Assembly: GCF_021922985.1 (NCBI RefSeq)
Contig: NZ_CP040788.1
Coordinates: forward strand, 310,001-374,000
Direction of reading: 5' to 3'
DNA: 64,000 nt
Source of the DNA: Clavibacter michiganensis subsp. tessellarius
GTDB lineage: Bacteria > Actinomycetota > Actinomycetes > Actinomycetales > Microbacteriaceae
Shown here: positions 40,560 through 50,305 of the stretch, in pieces
How positions within the stretch are numbered: the stretch's first letter is position 1
Layout of the letters: each line of letters starts with the position of its first letter
Position numbers and translations under genes: made by a program
The notes under the pieces: generated by a model
Database searches by the model: none
What the model was told of the DNA's origin: nothing
What the model saw: the letters and a program-made list of their open reading frames with translations, nothing else

Positions 40560-41329
40560 TCCTGCATCGCGACCGTGAGGCCGCCGTCGGCGGTGATGCA
40601 CTGCCCGGTGACGTACGCCGCGTCCGCCGACGCGAGGAAGGCGATGACCGCGGCCACGTCGTCCGGCGCGCCGACGCGGCCCGCGGGGATCCGCTCGGCC
40701 GCCCGGCGGAGGCCGTCGGGACCGAGCGAGTTGACGCCGTCGAGCGACTGCGGCGTCTCGATGAGCCCGGGGATCACCGTGTTGGCGCGGATGCCACGGG
40801 GCGCGAGCTCCACGCCCACGCTGCGCATCAGCCCCACCACGCCCGCCTTCGCGGTCGCGTAGTGCGCGTGGTCGGCCCAGCCGTAGACGCCGCCGGCGAT
40901 CGAGGAGACGGCCACGACGGATCCGCCCGCGCCGAGGTGGGGCTCGGCCGCCCGGACGAGGCGCATGACCCCGCCGAGGTCGACGCCGAGCACCTCGTCC
41001 CAGCGCTCGTCGGTCATGCCGCCGAGGGGCGCGCGCCGGAGGATGCCCGCGGCCGCGACCACGTGGTCCACCCGGCCGTACGCGTCGAGGGCGGCCCGGA
41101 CGAACGCGTCGACGGACGCGGTGGAGGACACGTCGAGGTCGACGGCGATGCCCTCGCCGCCGGCCGCGCGGACGGCCTCGAGGGTCGCGCCGGCGTCGTG
41201 CGGATCCGCGGGGAAGCGCCCCACGACCACGCGGTCGCCGCGCGCGGCCAGCCGCACGGCGGTCGCCCGGCCGATGCCCGAGGCGCCGCCCGAGACCAGC
41301 GCGACGGGCGCGTCCGACGCGCCGGTCAC
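40556..41329 (-). CDS. SDR oxidoreductase (LacI-linked operon)
   Basis: A 257-residue classical SDR: VSGGASGIGRATAVRL, AAAGIL, VVAVSSIAGG and YATAKAGVVGLM (YxxxK); NTVIPGLIETPQSL and the C-terminal GQCITADGGLTV are conserved. About one third identical by eye to the following SDR, so the pair may carry out successive redox steps on one substrate. GTG start overlaps the MFS stop (GTGA). Confidence 0.9.
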   Translation of the reverse strand: MTGASDAPVALVSGGASGIGRATAVRLAARGDRVVVGRFPADPHDAGATLEAVRAAGGEGIAVDLDVSSTASVDAFVRAALDAYGRVDHVVAAAGILRRAPLGGMTDERWDEVLGVDLGGVMRLVRAAEPHLGAGGSVVAVSSIAGGVYGWADHAHYATAKAGVVGLMRSVGVELAPRGIRANTVIPGLIETPQSLDGVNSLGPDGLRRAAERIPAGRVGAPDDVAAVIAFLASADAAYVTGQCITADGGLTVAMQE

Positions 41330-42693
41330 GCCGCCGCTCCCCGCGACTCGCCCGCGGGCTTCGCGAGCAGCATCACGAGGGCCGACGCGAGGATGCCGCC
41401 CGCGCCCACCCAGAGCGCGGCCGTGCCGAACGACATCGACCCCGCCGTCAGCGCCGTGAGCAGGAAGCCGCCGATGATCGCGCCGGGCTGGCTCATCGCG
41501 CCGATGAAGCTGGATCCGGTGGCCCGGCAGTCGCTGTCGAAGCAGCCGGCCTGGAAGAACAGGATCGCGGCGTACGGCCCGAGCAGGAAGAACAGGCCGA
41601 CCATGTACGCGGCGAGCACGAAGCCCGCGTCGTCGGGGCCGAGCAGCATCACCGCGAACGCGAGCCCGGCGACGAGCCAGCCGCCGACGATCACGTTGCG
41701 CCGGCCGAGCCGGTCGCCCAGCCAGCCGTGCACGAGGTAGCCGAGGACGCCCACGCAGTTCGAGCCGATGACGAGCAGCAGCGCGTCGGACGCGTCGATG
41801 TGCTTGCCCGACTCGAGCACGGTCGTGCCGAGCACCGAGAACGTCTGGATCCCGAACCAGTTCAGCAGCCACGCGACGCTGAGCACGATCGTGCTGCGCA
41901 GGTGCTTCCCCTGGAAGATGCGCGCCAGCGGCGCCGACTTCTGCACGTCGAGCCCGGTGGCCCGCGCGAAGGCGGCGGCCTCGTCCTCGAGGCCCGCGGC
42001 GCGCAGCCGGCGGATCCGCTGCTGCGCCACGAACTGCGGGCTCTCCCGCAGCGTGAGGCAGACCGCCGCGACCACGAGCGCCGGCACGGTCGCCAGCCCG
42101 AACGCGATGCGCCACTCGCCCGGCCCGAAGACCGACGTGATGAGGGTCACGAACGCCGCCGCGAGCAGCGCCCCGATGGGCCAGCCGGTCTGCACGATGG
42201 CGTAGACGAAGCCCTTGTTGCGGCGGATCCGGTCGTCCTCCGTCAGCTCGTAGATCTCGTTGAGGTACGTCGCGTTGATCGACTGCTCGGCGAGCCCGAG
42301 CCCGCTGATGCTCCGGATGCCCACGAGCGACGCGGCGCCCGCGCTGAGCGCCGTGGCGCCGGACGACATGGCCGTGCCGGTCACCGAGACGACCATGCCC
42401 ACGCGGCGGCCGAGCCGGTCGACCATCGGCCCGACGAGCAGCACGACCACCGCGGTGCCCACGCTCACGAGCGTCGAGACGAGCAGCGCCTCGCTGGTGT
42501 CCCAGCCGAAGTCGCGCGAGATGTCCGGCAGCAGCGTGCCGAAGAGGATGAAGTCGTAGACCGCGATGGTCCACGCGAGGAACGCGATGCCCGTCACGCG
42601 CCGGGTCTGGCGGACGCTGACGGTCTCGAGGGCGGCGGGCGCGGAGGAGCCGCCCGCCGGGGAGGCGGTGGGACGGGAGGTGCCGGTGCTCAT
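41326..42693 (-). CDS. MFS transporter (organic-anion/metabolite:H+ symporter type)
   Basis: A 455-residue permease with about 12 membrane helices. VGPMVDRLGRRVGMVVS between helices 2 and 3 is the MFS motif A, and VHGWLGDRLGRRNVIVGG its repeat in the second half. The LNEIYELTEDDRIRRNKGFVYAIVQTGWPIG stretch resembles carboxylate (MHS/AAHS-like) carriers. It probably imports the substrate of this operon. 28 bp separate it from the deacetylase-fold gene. Confidence 0.9.
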   Translation of the reverse strand: MSTGTSRPTASPAGGSSAPAALETVSVRQTRRVTGIAFLAWTIAVYDFILFGTLLPDISRDFGWDTSEALLVSTLVSVGTAVVVLLVGPMVDRLGRRVGMVVSVTGTAMSSGATALSAGAASLVGIRSISGLGLAEQSINATYLNEIYELTEDDRIRRNKGFVYAIVQTGWPIGALLAAAFVTLITSVFGPGEWRIAFGLATVPALVVAAVCLTLRESPQFVAQQRIRRLRAAGLEDEAAAFARATGLDVQKSAPLARIFQGKHLRSTIVLSVAWLLNWFGIQTFSVLGTTVLESGKHIDASDALLLVIGSNCVGVLGYLVHGWLGDRLGRRNVIVGGWLVAGLAFAVMLLGPDDAGFVLAAYMVGLFFLLGPYAAILFFQAGCFDSDCRATGSSFIGAMSQPGAIIGGFLLTALTAGSMSFGTAALWVGAGGILASALVMLLAKPAGESRGAAA

Positions 42694-42721
42694 GGTCGTG
42701 GTCCTTCGGGCGTCGGGTCGG

Positions 42722-43603
42722 TCAGCGGACGCGCGGCGAGCGCGCCTGGAAGTCGCGGGCGATATCGTCGAAGGTCGCCCAGCGGACGCCCTCGTGCGAG
42801 TTGATGTGCGCGATGAGCCGCTCGAGCATGAGCAGCACCTGCGGGCGCCCGGAGACGTCGGGGTGGATCGTGAACGTGAAGACGCCGTAGTCCTGCTCGC
42901 GGTAGACCCAGTCGAACTGGTCGCGCCACATCTCCTCGAGGTGGCGGGGATTCACGAAGCCGTGGCTGTTCGGGCTGCCCTTGACGAACATCATGGGCGG
43001 CAGGTCGTCGAGGTACCACGACGCGGGGATCTCGACGAGGTCGGTCTCCTCGCCGCGCACGAGCGGGTGCATCCAGCTGGCGGCGTCCTTCGTGTAGTCG
43101 ACGCCCTGCCAGGTGTCGCCGACGCGCACGTAGTACGGCTCGAAGTCGCGGTGCATGAGGGAGTGGTCGTAGCGGATCCCGCGCTCGATGAGGAGCTCGT
43201 TGGTCACGCGGGAGAACTCCCACCACGGGGCGACGTAGCCGGTGGGGCGGCGGCCGGCGCGCGACTCGATCAGCTCGATCGAGCGGTCGAGCACGTCGGC
43301 CTCCTGCTGGCGCGACATCTCGATGGGGTTCTCGTGGCTGTAGCCGTGCGCGCCGATCTCGTGGCCCGCGGCGACGACCTCGTCGAACTGGCGCGGGAAC
43401 GTCTCGATGGAGTGGCCCGGCCAGAACCAGGTGGAGGGCAGGCCGTGCTTGGCGAGCAGCGCGTTGAGGCGGGGCACGCCGACCTCGCCCGCGAAGAGCC
43501 CGCGGGAGATGTCGCCGGGGGAGTCCTGCCCGCCGTACGAGCCGAGCCAGCCGCTCACGGCATCGACGTCGATGCCGAACGCGATGATGATGTCCTTGGC
43601 CAT
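42722..43603 (-). CDS. HpPgdA-type polysaccharide-deacetylase-fold hydrolase
   Basis: A 293-residue CE4/NodB-fold metal hydrolase. It matches the Helicobacter pylori PgdA subgroup closely: [64 protein letters not shown] and [16 protein letters not shown]. The metal ligands fall at D14, H86 and H90, as I recall for that enzyme. Substrates of this subgroup are uncertain and include cyclic imides or N-acyl amides rather than polymers; no signal peptide is present, so it acts in the cytoplasm. AAAGGA lies 8 nt before the ATG. Second gene of the LacI-linked operon. Confidence 0.9.
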   Translation of the reverse strand: MAKDIIIAFGIDVDAVSGWLGSYGGQDSPGDISRGLFAGEVGVPRLNALLAKHGLPSTWFWPGHSIETFPRQFDEVVAAGHEIGAHGYSHENPIEMSRQQEADVLDRSIELIESRAGRRPTGYVAPWWEFSRVTNELLIERGIRYDHSLMHRDFEPYYVRVGDTWQGVDYTKDAASWMHPLVRGEETDLVEIPASWYLDDLPPMMFVKGSPNSHGFVNPRHLEEMWRDQFDWVYREQDYGVFTFTIHPDVSGRPQVLLMLERLIAHINSHEGVRWATFDDIARDFQARSPRVR

Positions 43604-43632
43604 GGGTGGTCCTTTCGATCGGGTGATGCGGG

Positions 43633-44661
43633 TCAGGCCGGCGTCGGGCGGCCGGCCGGGTGGGGGAGTGCGGTCGCGGGGTCGGCGGCGGTCGCCAGCA
43701 GGCGGCGCGCGTCGTCGACGGGGTGGTGGTCGAGGAACAGGGCGACGGCGATCCGCGCCTGCGCCACGGAGAGGCGGCCGAGCGGCACGGCGCCCGCGCG
43801 CACGGCGTCGACCGCGCCGCCGTCGCCGTAGAGCGCGGCGACCGGCCCGTGGGCCACGCGGGTGCCGAGCGCCACGAGGACGCCGGCGCGCGTCGCCGCC
43901 TCGATCTCGGGGATCAGCGCGCGGTTCGTGTTGCCCGCGCCCGTGCCGATGACGACGATCGCGCGGGCGCCCGCGGCGACGGCGGCGCGGAAGAGCACGG
44001 CGTCGGATCCGGGGTGCACGCTCACGCAGTCCACCCGGATCCCGTCGAAGCGGGGCGTGGGCAGCGGCAGCGGCGGCAGCGCCCGGGCGGGTGCGGCGAG
44101 GGCGACGTGGTCGCCGTCGACCCGGCCGACCGGGTCGCCGTCGCGCGCGGCGAAGGCGTCGGGGTCGAGCGTCCGGGCCTTGGCGACGCCGTCGGCCGCG
44201 TGGATGCGGGAGGCGAAGACCACGAGGACGCCCGCGTCGCGCGCCGCGGGCGACGCGGCCACGACGATCGCGTCGCGCAGATTGCCCGGCCCGTCGCCGC
44301 CCGGCGCGTCGGCGGCGCGCTGCGCCCCCGTGAGCACGACCGGCCGCGCGTCGTCGCCGACGAGCCGCAGGAGCGCCGCGGTCTCCTCGAGGGTGTCGGT
44401 GCCGTGCGTCACGACGACGCCGTCGACGTCGTCCCGCGCGAGGCCCGCGGCGACCGCCTCCGCGATGGTGCGGAGGTCGGCGTGCGTCAGTGCGAACGAG
44501 TTCGCGCGGAGCACGTCGCGGCTCTCCACGGTGATCCGGGCGGGCAGGGCGGGCAGGGACGCGAGGAGCGCGTCGGCGGGATCCGCGGCCACGGCGGCGC
44601 CGTCGGGGCGGCTGCGCGAGGCGATGGTCCCGCCGGTGGCGAGGACGAGGACGTGGGGCAT
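43633..44661 (-). CDS. Asparaginase family protein
   Basis: 342 residues, type I/II L-asparaginase fold. Both catalytic threonines are visible: LATGGTIAS at the N-terminus and [13 protein letters not shown] near residue 90; [21 protein letters not shown] and [15 protein letters not shown] are conserved. No signal peptide, so cytoplasmic. Asparaginases release ammonia from Asn, but relatives act on other amides, and the operon context favours an amide intermediate. First gene of the operon; CAGGAT lies 7 nt before the ATG and a LacI-type operator sits just behind it. Confidence 0.92.
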   Translation of the reverse strand: MPHVLVLATGGTIASRSRPDGAAVAADPADALLASLPALPARITVESRDVLRANSFALTHADLRTIAEAVAAGLARDDVDGVVVTHGTDTLEETAALLRLVGDDARPVVLTGAQRAADAPGGDGPGNLRDAIVVAASPAARDAGVLVVFASRIHAADGVAKARTLDPDAFAARDGDPVGRVDGDHVALAAPARALPPLPLPTPRFDGIRVDCVSVHPGSDAVLFRAAVAAGARAIVVIGTGAGNTNRALIPEIEAATRAGVLVALGTRVAHGPVAALYGDGGAVDAVRAGAVPLGRLSVAQARIAVALFLDHHPVDDARRLLATAADPATALPHPAGRPTPA

Positions 44662-44678
44662 GACGTCGATCCTGAGTT

Positions 44679-44694
44679 CCGCAAACGATTGCGT
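44679..44694. promoter_or_regulatory. LacI-family operator
   Basis: CCGCAAACGATTGCGT, near-palindromic with a central CG as in PurR/CcpA-type boxes (ACGCAAACGTTTGCGT). Lies between the asparaginase operon and the divergent lacI-type gene, next to the operon's -10 box. Confidence 0.8.
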
Positions 44695-44821
44695 CAATGG
44701 TTCTCGTGGAACGTTCGTGTTGCCGTCCTGTTGCGCGCGTGTTTCGGCGTCGCCCGCGCGGACGCCCGCTCCGGGCGGCCCGCGGGCCCTGTGCCATGCT
44801 GGATCGGGTGAGGAGGCCCGA

Positions 44822-45856
44822 GTGACCCAGAAGCGCCGGCCGCCCACCACGCAGCGCATGATCGCGGAGCTGGCGGGCGTGAGCATCACCACCGTCTCCC
44901 GCGTGCTCAACTCCCGCGAGGAGCACCCCGAGCGGTGGGCCGGACCCGAGACCGTCGCGGCGATCCTCGACATCGCGCAGCGCAGCGGCTACCGGCGAAA
45001 CCCGCACGCGGCGAGCCTCCGCACCTCACGCTCCGACCTCGTGGGCGTGCTCGTGCCGCGGCTGCAGGACTTCGTGCTCGCCACCGTCTACGAGGGCATC
45101 GACGAGGCCGCGACCGAGCGCGACGTCTCCACCTTCGTGACCAACAGCCTCGACCGGCCGGAGCTCCAGCGCACCCGCACGCGCAGCATGCTCGACCGCC
45201 GCGTCGACGGCATGATCTTCGGCGACGCCCACCTCGACGACCCGCTCCTCGACGAGCTCGCGGAGGAGGGCGTCCCCTTCGTCCTCGTCTCGCGCCGCCG
45301 CGGCGACCACGTCGCGATCACGTGCGACGACGTCGCCGGCGGGCGCCTCGCGGCCGAGCACCTCATCGCGCAGGGGCGGACGCGTCCCGCGGTCCTCGCG
45401 GGCATGGCGTTCGCTTCCACCGCGGTGGACCGCACGGCCGGGTTCCTCCAGGCCTACGCGGACGCGGGGATGCCCGTGCCGCCCGAGCGCGTGATCCACC
45501 TCGGCTTCGACGCGCCCGCGGGCCGTGAGGCGGCGGAGATGGTGCTGGCCGCGGCGCCCGGGGCCCGCCCCGACGCCCTGTTCGCCACCAACGACTTCGC
45601 GGCCATCGGCGCGATGGGCGCCCTCCGCGACGCGGGCCTCGCGGTGCCGGACGACGTCGCGCTCGTGGGCTACAACGACACGCCGCTCGCCGCTTCCGGG
45701 TCCATCGGGCTCACGAGCGTGCGCTCGCCCGCCCACCGGATGGGGCGCCTGGCGCTCGAGGCCCTGCTCGCGCTGGTCGACGGGCGGGAGCAGGAGTCGC
45801 AGCTGCTCGAGCCGACCCTCGTCGCGCGGGACTCGAGCGGGCCGCACGCGGGCTGA
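44822..45856 (+). CDS. LacI-family transcriptional regulator
   Basis: 344 residues. N-terminal HTH ([22 protein letters not shown]) and hinge helix ([20 protein letters not shown]) are followed by a periplasmic-binding-like ligand domain (residues ~65-340; [34 protein letters not shown]). GTG start with gaggagg 7 nt upstream. Divergent from the asparaginase operon with a LacI box between, so it almost certainly represses that operon until its metabolite binds. Confidence 0.94.
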   Translation: MTQKRRPPTTQRMIAELAGVSITTVSRVLNSREEHPERWAGPETVAAILDIAQRSGYRRNPHAASLRTSRSDLVGVLVPRLQDFVLATVYEGIDEAATERDVSTFVTNSLDRPELQRTRTRSMLDRRVDGMIFGDAHLDDPLLDELAEEGVPFVLVSRRRGDHVAITCDDVAGGRLAAEHLIAQGRTRPAVLAGMAFASTAVDRTAGFLQAYADAGMPVPPERVIHLGFDAPAGREAAEMVLAAAPGARPDALFATNDFAAIGAMGALRDAGLAVPDDVALVGYNDTPLAASGSIGLTSVRSPAHRMGRLALEALLALVDGREQESQLLEPTLVARDSSGPHAG

Positions 45857-45911
45857 CCCCCTCGGCCCCGGGCGTGCGCGCGACGCCCGCCGCGGATGCC
45901 ACGATGGACGC

Positions 45912-46706
45912 ATGCGCCGCGACGTCTCCTCCATGCTCGAGCTGCAGGTCGCCGGGGGGAGCGAGATGGCCTTCGCGGTCGCCGTCGCCCGCGGCGCCGA
46001 CATCGCCTCCGAGTCCCTCTCCTTCGCGCTCGACGGCCGGCCCGTCGAGGCGACCGAGGTGGTCGACCGGCACGACACGCGCCTGCACGTGCTCGACGTG
46101 GGCGCCGGGGTCCTCACGATGGAGTACCGCGCCACGGTCACCGGCCGCCGCGACCCCGCGCCGCTGGACGACGTGGACCTCTGGGTCTACCGCCGCCCCA
46201 GCCGCTACTGCGAGTCGGACACCCTCTTCCCCACGGCGCGCGGCGAGTTCCGCGGCCTCGACGGCCTGCCGCTCCTCGCGGCCGTGCGCGCCTTCGTGGC
46301 GGACTCCCTGCGGTACGCGCCCGGATCCAGCCTCCCGACCGACGGCGCCGTCCGGACCCTGCTCGCGCGGCGGGGCGTCTGCCGCGACTACGCGCACCTC
46401 GTCATCGCGATGCTCCGGGCGCTCGACGTGCCCGCGCGCCTCGCCGCGGTGTACGCGCCCGGGCTCAGCCCCATGGACTTCCACGCGGTCGCCGAGGCGT
46501 GGGTCGACGGCGCCTGGCACGTGGTGGACGCCACCGGGCTCGCGCCCCGGCAGAGCCTGCTGCGCATCTCGACCGGGCGCGACGCGTCCGACACGGCGTT
46601 CCTCACCAACACGCGGAGCCTCGTCACCATCTCCCGGATGGAGGTGCTCGCCACGGTCGACGAGCTGCCGGTCGACGACGGGGCCGCGCCGGTCCGCCTG
46701 GGCTGA
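45912..46706 (+). CDS. Transglutaminase-like cysteine protease-fold protein
   Basis: A 264-residue protein with an N-terminal beta-sandwich (residues 1-110) and a transglutaminase core. The catalytic triad is visible: Cys in RGVCRDYAHL, His in MDFHAVAEAWV and Asp in HVVDATGL. Bacterial members are proteases or unknown-function enzymes often encoded alone. CACGAT lies 6 nt before the ATG, suggesting another leaderless transcript. No signal peptide. Confidence 0.9.
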   Translation: MRRDVSSMLELQVAGGSEMAFAVAVARGADIASESLSFALDGRPVEATEVVDRHDTRLHVLDVGAGVLTMEYRATVTGRRDPAPLDDVDLWVYRRPSRYCESDTLFPTARGEFRGLDGLPLLAAVRAFVADSLRYAPGSSLPTDGAVRTLLARRGVCRDYAHLVIAMLRALDVPARLAAVYAPGLSPMDFHAVAEAWVDGAWHVVDATGLAPRQSLLRISTGRDASDTAFLTNTRSLVTISRMEVLATVDELPVDDGAAPVRLG

Positions 46707-46766
46707 GGCGGCACCGGAACCGGAACCGGAGTCGGACCGCGGGCGACGCCGACCCGGTGCGCCCGA

Positions 46767-47414
46767 TCAGCCGCCGACGGACTTCAGCACGGCGTTGCCG
46801 AGGTCGGCGTGGTCGCCGGGCTCGTAGAACGACGCCGAGCGCATGACGATCATGTGCTTCGACGAGTAGATGGTGGAGACGCCGATCGCGTCCTCCAGCT
46901 CGAAGTACGCCTCGACGCCCGAGGGGTAGCCCGCGATGGGGTCGTTCCGGAGGATGGCGGCGTCCCGGCGGGACTTGAGCTCGGTCGCGACGGGCTGCGC
47001 CACGTCGATCTCCACGTCGGTGCCGTCCGTGGCGTGGAAGGCGCAGGCGAGGCCCTGCATCGCGAGGACGTCGGCCCGCAGGCCGTCCGTGGAGGTGTCG
47101 GCGGGCAGCGCGGCGACGGCGAAGCCGGTGCCGAACGACGCGAGGTCGGGCAGCAGCTTCTGGCACGTCGTGCTCACCGGCGTGCCCTTGGGCGGCGCGG
47201 GCGTGGGCGAGGCGGGCGTGTCCCCGCCGGATCCGCCCGCGGGCGCCCCGGCGCCGCCGCCGGCGCTCGCCGTGGGCTCGGGCGTGGAGGGCTGCAGCGG
47301 CGCGGGGTTCGTGCACCCCGAGAGCAGGAGCGCGATCGCCAGCCCGGCCGCCGCGACGGCGGGCACGGAGCGCGAGGCCAGGGGGCGTGCGGGCGCGGGG
47401 AGGCGGACGGGCAA
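46767..47414 (-). CDS. Putative secreted lipoprotein of unknown function
   Basis: 215 residues. Basic N-terminus, hydrophobic stretch [14 protein letters not shown] and lipobox LLSGC (Cys ~34), then a Pro/Thr/Gly/Ser-rich linker to residue ~80 and a small domain with two Cys ([15 protein letters not shown]) likely in a disulfide. No family recognised. It converges with the transglutaminase gene and is divergent from argS. Confidence 0.85.
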   Translation of the reverse strand: MPVRLPAPARPLASRSVPAVAAAGLAIALLLSGCTNPAPLQPSTPEPTASAGGGAGAPAGGSGGDTPASPTPAPPKGTPVSTTCQKLLPDLASFGTGFAVAALPADTSTDGLRADVLAMQGLACAFHATDGTDVEIDVAQPVATELKSRRDAAILRNDPIAGYPSGVEAYFELEDAIGVSTIYSSKHMIVMRSASFYEPGDHADLGNAVLKSVGG

Positions 47415-47593
47415 GGTGGTGCTCCTTCGGATCCGGTCGCGCCGCGCGGTGCGGCGCCAGGCGCGCGGCGTCGTGCCACGTGCGGGGGAGGCGGGATCGA
47501 CACCCTACCGACCGCGGTCGAGGCGCCGCTGGGACGCTCCCCGGCTCCCCGGCCGGCCGTCGACGCGCGGGCGGGAGGGCGCCCGGCCGCCGG

Positions 47594-47599
47594 TAGGAT
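47594..47599 (+). promoter_or_regulatory. -10 box of argS promoter
   Basis: TAGGAT, 8 nt before the ATG of argS. Confidence 0.6.
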
Positions 47600-47607
47600 C
47601 GATCCCC

Positions 47608-49272
47608 ATGACGACCCCTGACCTGACCGGCGCACTGTTCGACATCGTGGCCGAGACGGCGGGTCGACGACCGGCATCCGAGGGCCTCGCGCTCACGCCC
47701 GACATGGTCGTCCTCGAGCGCCCGCGCAACCGCGACCACGGCGACTGGGCCACCAACATCGCCATGCGCATCGCGAAGCCGCTGGGCGAGAACCCGCGCG
47801 CGCTGGCGACCGAGATCGCCGAGGGCCTCGGCGCCCTGCCGCAGGTCGCGAAGGTCGACGTCGCGGGGCCCGGCTTCATCAACATCACGCTCGAGGCGGC
47901 GGCCGCGGGCGCCCTCGCGCGCACCATCGTCGACGCGGGGCGCGCGTACGGCCGGGGCACGACGCTCGACGGGATCCGCATCAACCTCGAGTTCGTCTCC
48001 GCGAACCCCACGGGCCCCATCCACCTGGGCGGCGTGCGCTGGGCGGCGGTCGGCGACAGCCTCGCCCGCATCCTCCAGGCCGAGGGCGCGGACGTCACCC
48101 GCGAGTACTACTTCAACGACCACGGATCCCAGATCGACCGGTTCGCCCGCAGCCTCCTCGCCAGCCACCTCGGCGAGGAGACGCCCGAGGACGGCTACGG
48201 CGGCGCCTACATCGGCGAGATCGCGGCCCGCGTGGTGGAGGGGTACGACGGCGACGTCGACGCGCTCTCCCGCGAGGAGCAGCAGGAGCTGTTCCGCAGG
48301 AGCGGCACCGAGCTGATGTTCGGCGAGATCACGCAGAAGCTGCACGACTTCGGCGTGGACTTCGACGTGTTCTTCCACGAGGACTCGCTGCACGAGTCCG
48401 GCGCCGTCGACCGCGCCATCGCGCGGCTCAAGGAGCTCGGCCACGTCTTCGAGGAGGACGGCGCCGTCTGGCTGCGCACCACCACGTTCGGCGACGACCG
48501 CGACCGCGTGGTCATCCGCTCGAACGGCGAGCCCGCCTACATCTCCGGCGACCTCGGCTACTACCTCGACAAGCGCGAGCGCGGCTTCGAGCAGAACATC
48601 ATCATGCTGGGCGCCGACCACCACGGCTACGTCGGCCGCATGATGGCCATGGTGCAGGCGTTCGGCGACGAGCCCGGCGTCAACCTGCAGATCCTCATCG
48701 GCCAGATGGTCAACCTGCTGCGCGACGGCGAGCCCGTGAAGATGAGCAAGCGCGCCGGGACCATCGTCACGCTCGACGACCTGGTCGACGCGGTGGGCGT
48801 CGACGCCGGGCGCTACTCGCTCGTGCGCTCCTCCGCCGACCAGAACCTCGACATCGACCTCGCGGTCCTCGGCAAGCGCACCAACGACAACCCCGTCTTC
48901 TACGTGCAGTACGCCCACGCGCGCACGTGCGCGGTCGACCGCAACGCGGCCGCCTCCGGCGTCGAGCGCACGGCCTTCGCGCCCGAGCTCCTCACGCACC
49001 CGACCGAGTCGGCGCTCCTCGGGCTCCTGCAGGAGTTCCCCCGCATCGTGGCCCAGGCCGCGGAGCTGCGCGAGCCGCACCGGGTCGCGCGCTACGTGGA
49101 GGAGCTCGCGGGCTCGTACCACCGCTGGTACGACAGCTGCCGGGTCGTCCCGCGCGGCGACGAGGAGGTCACCGACCTCCATCGCACGCGCCTGTGGCTG
49201 AACGACGCGGTCCGCCAGGTCGTGTCCAACGGCCTCGACCTCGTGGGCGTCTCCGCCCCCGAGCGCATGTAG
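47608..49272 (+). CDS. argS: Arginyl-tRNA synthetase
   Basis: A 554-residue class I synthetase charging tRNA-Arg. The N-terminal additional domain (residues ~1-110) is followed by the HIGH motif [13 protein letters not shown] and, later, [18 protein letters not shown], the KMSKS region; the C-terminal DALR anticodon-binding domain contains [24 protein letters not shown]-like helix is SYHRWYDSC. It opens the argS-DUF2993-lysA-hom-thrC-thrB series, an order common in actinobacteria. Confidence 0.98.
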   Translation: MTTPDLTGALFDIVAETAGRRPASEGLALTPDMVVLERPRNRDHGDWATNIAMRIAKPLGENPRALATEIAEGLGALPQVAKVDVAGPGFINITLEAAAAGALARTIVDAGRAYGRGTTLDGIRINLEFVSANPTGPIHLGGVRWAAVGDSLARILQAEGADVTREYYFNDHGSQIDRFARSLLASHLGEETPEDGYGGAYIGEIAARVVEGYDGDVDALSREEQQELFRRSGTELMFGEITQKLHDFGVDFDVFFHEDSLHESGAVDRAIARLKELGHVFEEDGAVWLRTTTFGDDRDRVVIRSNGEPAYISGDLGYYLDKRERGFEQNIIMLGADHHGYVGRMMAMVQAFGDEPGVNLQILIGQMVNLLRDGEPVKMSKRAGTIVTLDDLVDAVGVDAGRYSLVRSSADQNLDIDLAVLGKRTNDNPVFYVQYAHARTCAVDRNAAASGVERTAFAPELLTHPTESALLGLLQEFPRIVAQAAELREPHRVARYVEELAGSYHRWYDSCRVVPRGDEEVTDLHRTRLWLNDAVRQVVSNGLDLVGVSAPERM

Positions 49273-49283
49273 GGGAGCGGATC

Positions 49284-50114
49284 ATGGCGGGGCGGTTCCT
49301 GGGCACCGAGGTCTTCGAGGCGCCCGAGCGCCGCGATCCGCGGGAGGCCAGGCGGCGGAGGCGCGGGCCGCGCGGCGGCACCGTGTTCATCTGGCTCCTC
49401 GTGCTCGCCGTCATCGGCGTCGGGCTCGCGTTCGGGCTGCGGATCATCGACCAGACCGTCCGCGGCGTGGCCGAGGACCAGGCCGAGCAGCGCATCGCCG
49501 AGCAGCTGCCCGGCCGCGTGTCGGGCAAGGTGAACGTGTCCATCCAGGGCGACTGGGTCATCCTCCAGCTCATCCGCGGCACGCTCGACCGCGTCGTGCT
49601 CGACGGGCCGAACCTCCAGGCGGACGGCACGCCGTTCCGGGCGCACATCGTCGCGACCGACGTGCCCACCGACCAGGAGCGCACGGTCGGCGGCGTGGTC
49701 GCGACCGTGACGATGGACGAGGCTCCCGCGAGCGCGCTGCTCGCGAAGACCGCCGGGACCCCGCCCGACCTGCGCTTCGGCGACGGCACGCTCGGCTACA
49801 CCGGGTCCACGCGGATCCTCGGCCTCACCCTCGGCTACACCGTGTCCGCCGAGCCCGTGCTGCGCGACGGCTCGACCGTCGTCATCACGCCCGCCGAGGT
49901 GACGCTGCAGGCCGGCTCGCTCAAGGTGGACCTCGCGCAGACGATCCAGGGCATCCGCGACATCACCTACCCCGTGTGCGTCGCGCAGTACCTCCCCGCG
50001 GGCGTGCAGGTGCAGGACGTGACCGTCGCCGACGGGAAGGCGTCGATGACCGTCGCGTCGTCGTCGGTGAAGCTCACGCGCGACTCGCTCGGGGTCACCG
50101 GCAGCTGCGGCTGA
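49284..50114 (+). CDS. DUF2993 / LmeA-like membrane-anchored lipid-binding protein
   Basis: 276 residues. A basic cytoplasmic N-terminus (RRRRRGPRGG) and one membrane helix (VFIWLLVLAVIGVGLAFGL) anchor an extracytoplasmic beta-rich domain containing RIAEQLPGRVSGKVNVSIQGDWVILQLI and DRVVLDGPNL, the DUF2993 pattern. The mycobacterial member LmeA binds phospholipid and affects lipomannan elongation. Starts 11 bp after argS and is likely co-transcribed. Confidence 0.85.
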   Translation: MAGRFLGTEVFEAPERRDPREARRRRRGPRGGTVFIWLLVLAVIGVGLAFGLRIIDQTVRGVAEDQAEQRIAEQLPGRVSGKVNVSIQGDWVILQLIRGTLDRVVLDGPNLQADGTPFRAHIVATDVPTDQERTVGGVVATVTMDEAPASALLAKTAGTPPDLRFGDGTLGYTGSTRILGLTLGYTVSAEPVLRDGSTVVITPAEVTLQAGSLKVDLAQTIQGIRDITYPVCVAQYLPAGVQVQDVTVADGKASMTVASSSVKLTRDSLGVTGSCG

Positions 50115-50209
50115 TCCGGCCCCGCCCCGCTCGGGCGTCCGCCTCGGGTGCTGTGCGGGCGTCCGCCCCGGGCGCCGTCACATGGGCGGGGCACCCCGAT
50201 CCGCCTCGG

Positions 50210-50215
50210 TAGGAT
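50210..50215 (+). promoter_or_regulatory. -10 box upstream of lysA
   Basis: TAGGAT, 90 nt before the GTG of lysA, so this operon has a real 5' leader, unlike most genes in the window. Confidence 0.5.
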
Positions 50216-50305
50216 GCTCTCACCGCCTCCTCCTCCGGCTTCAGGGACCGCACCGGGTCCGCTCGCCATCCCGCACGTCCGCCCCGCGTACGAACAGGTG
50301 ACTCC

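Noticed and set aside
42722..45007. Long minus-strand frame continuing upstream of the deacetylase-fold gene through the asparaginase
   Set aside because: Only the part after the ATG at 43603, with its AAAGGA site, matches a family; the upstream part is an Arg-rich shadow of the asparaginase gene.
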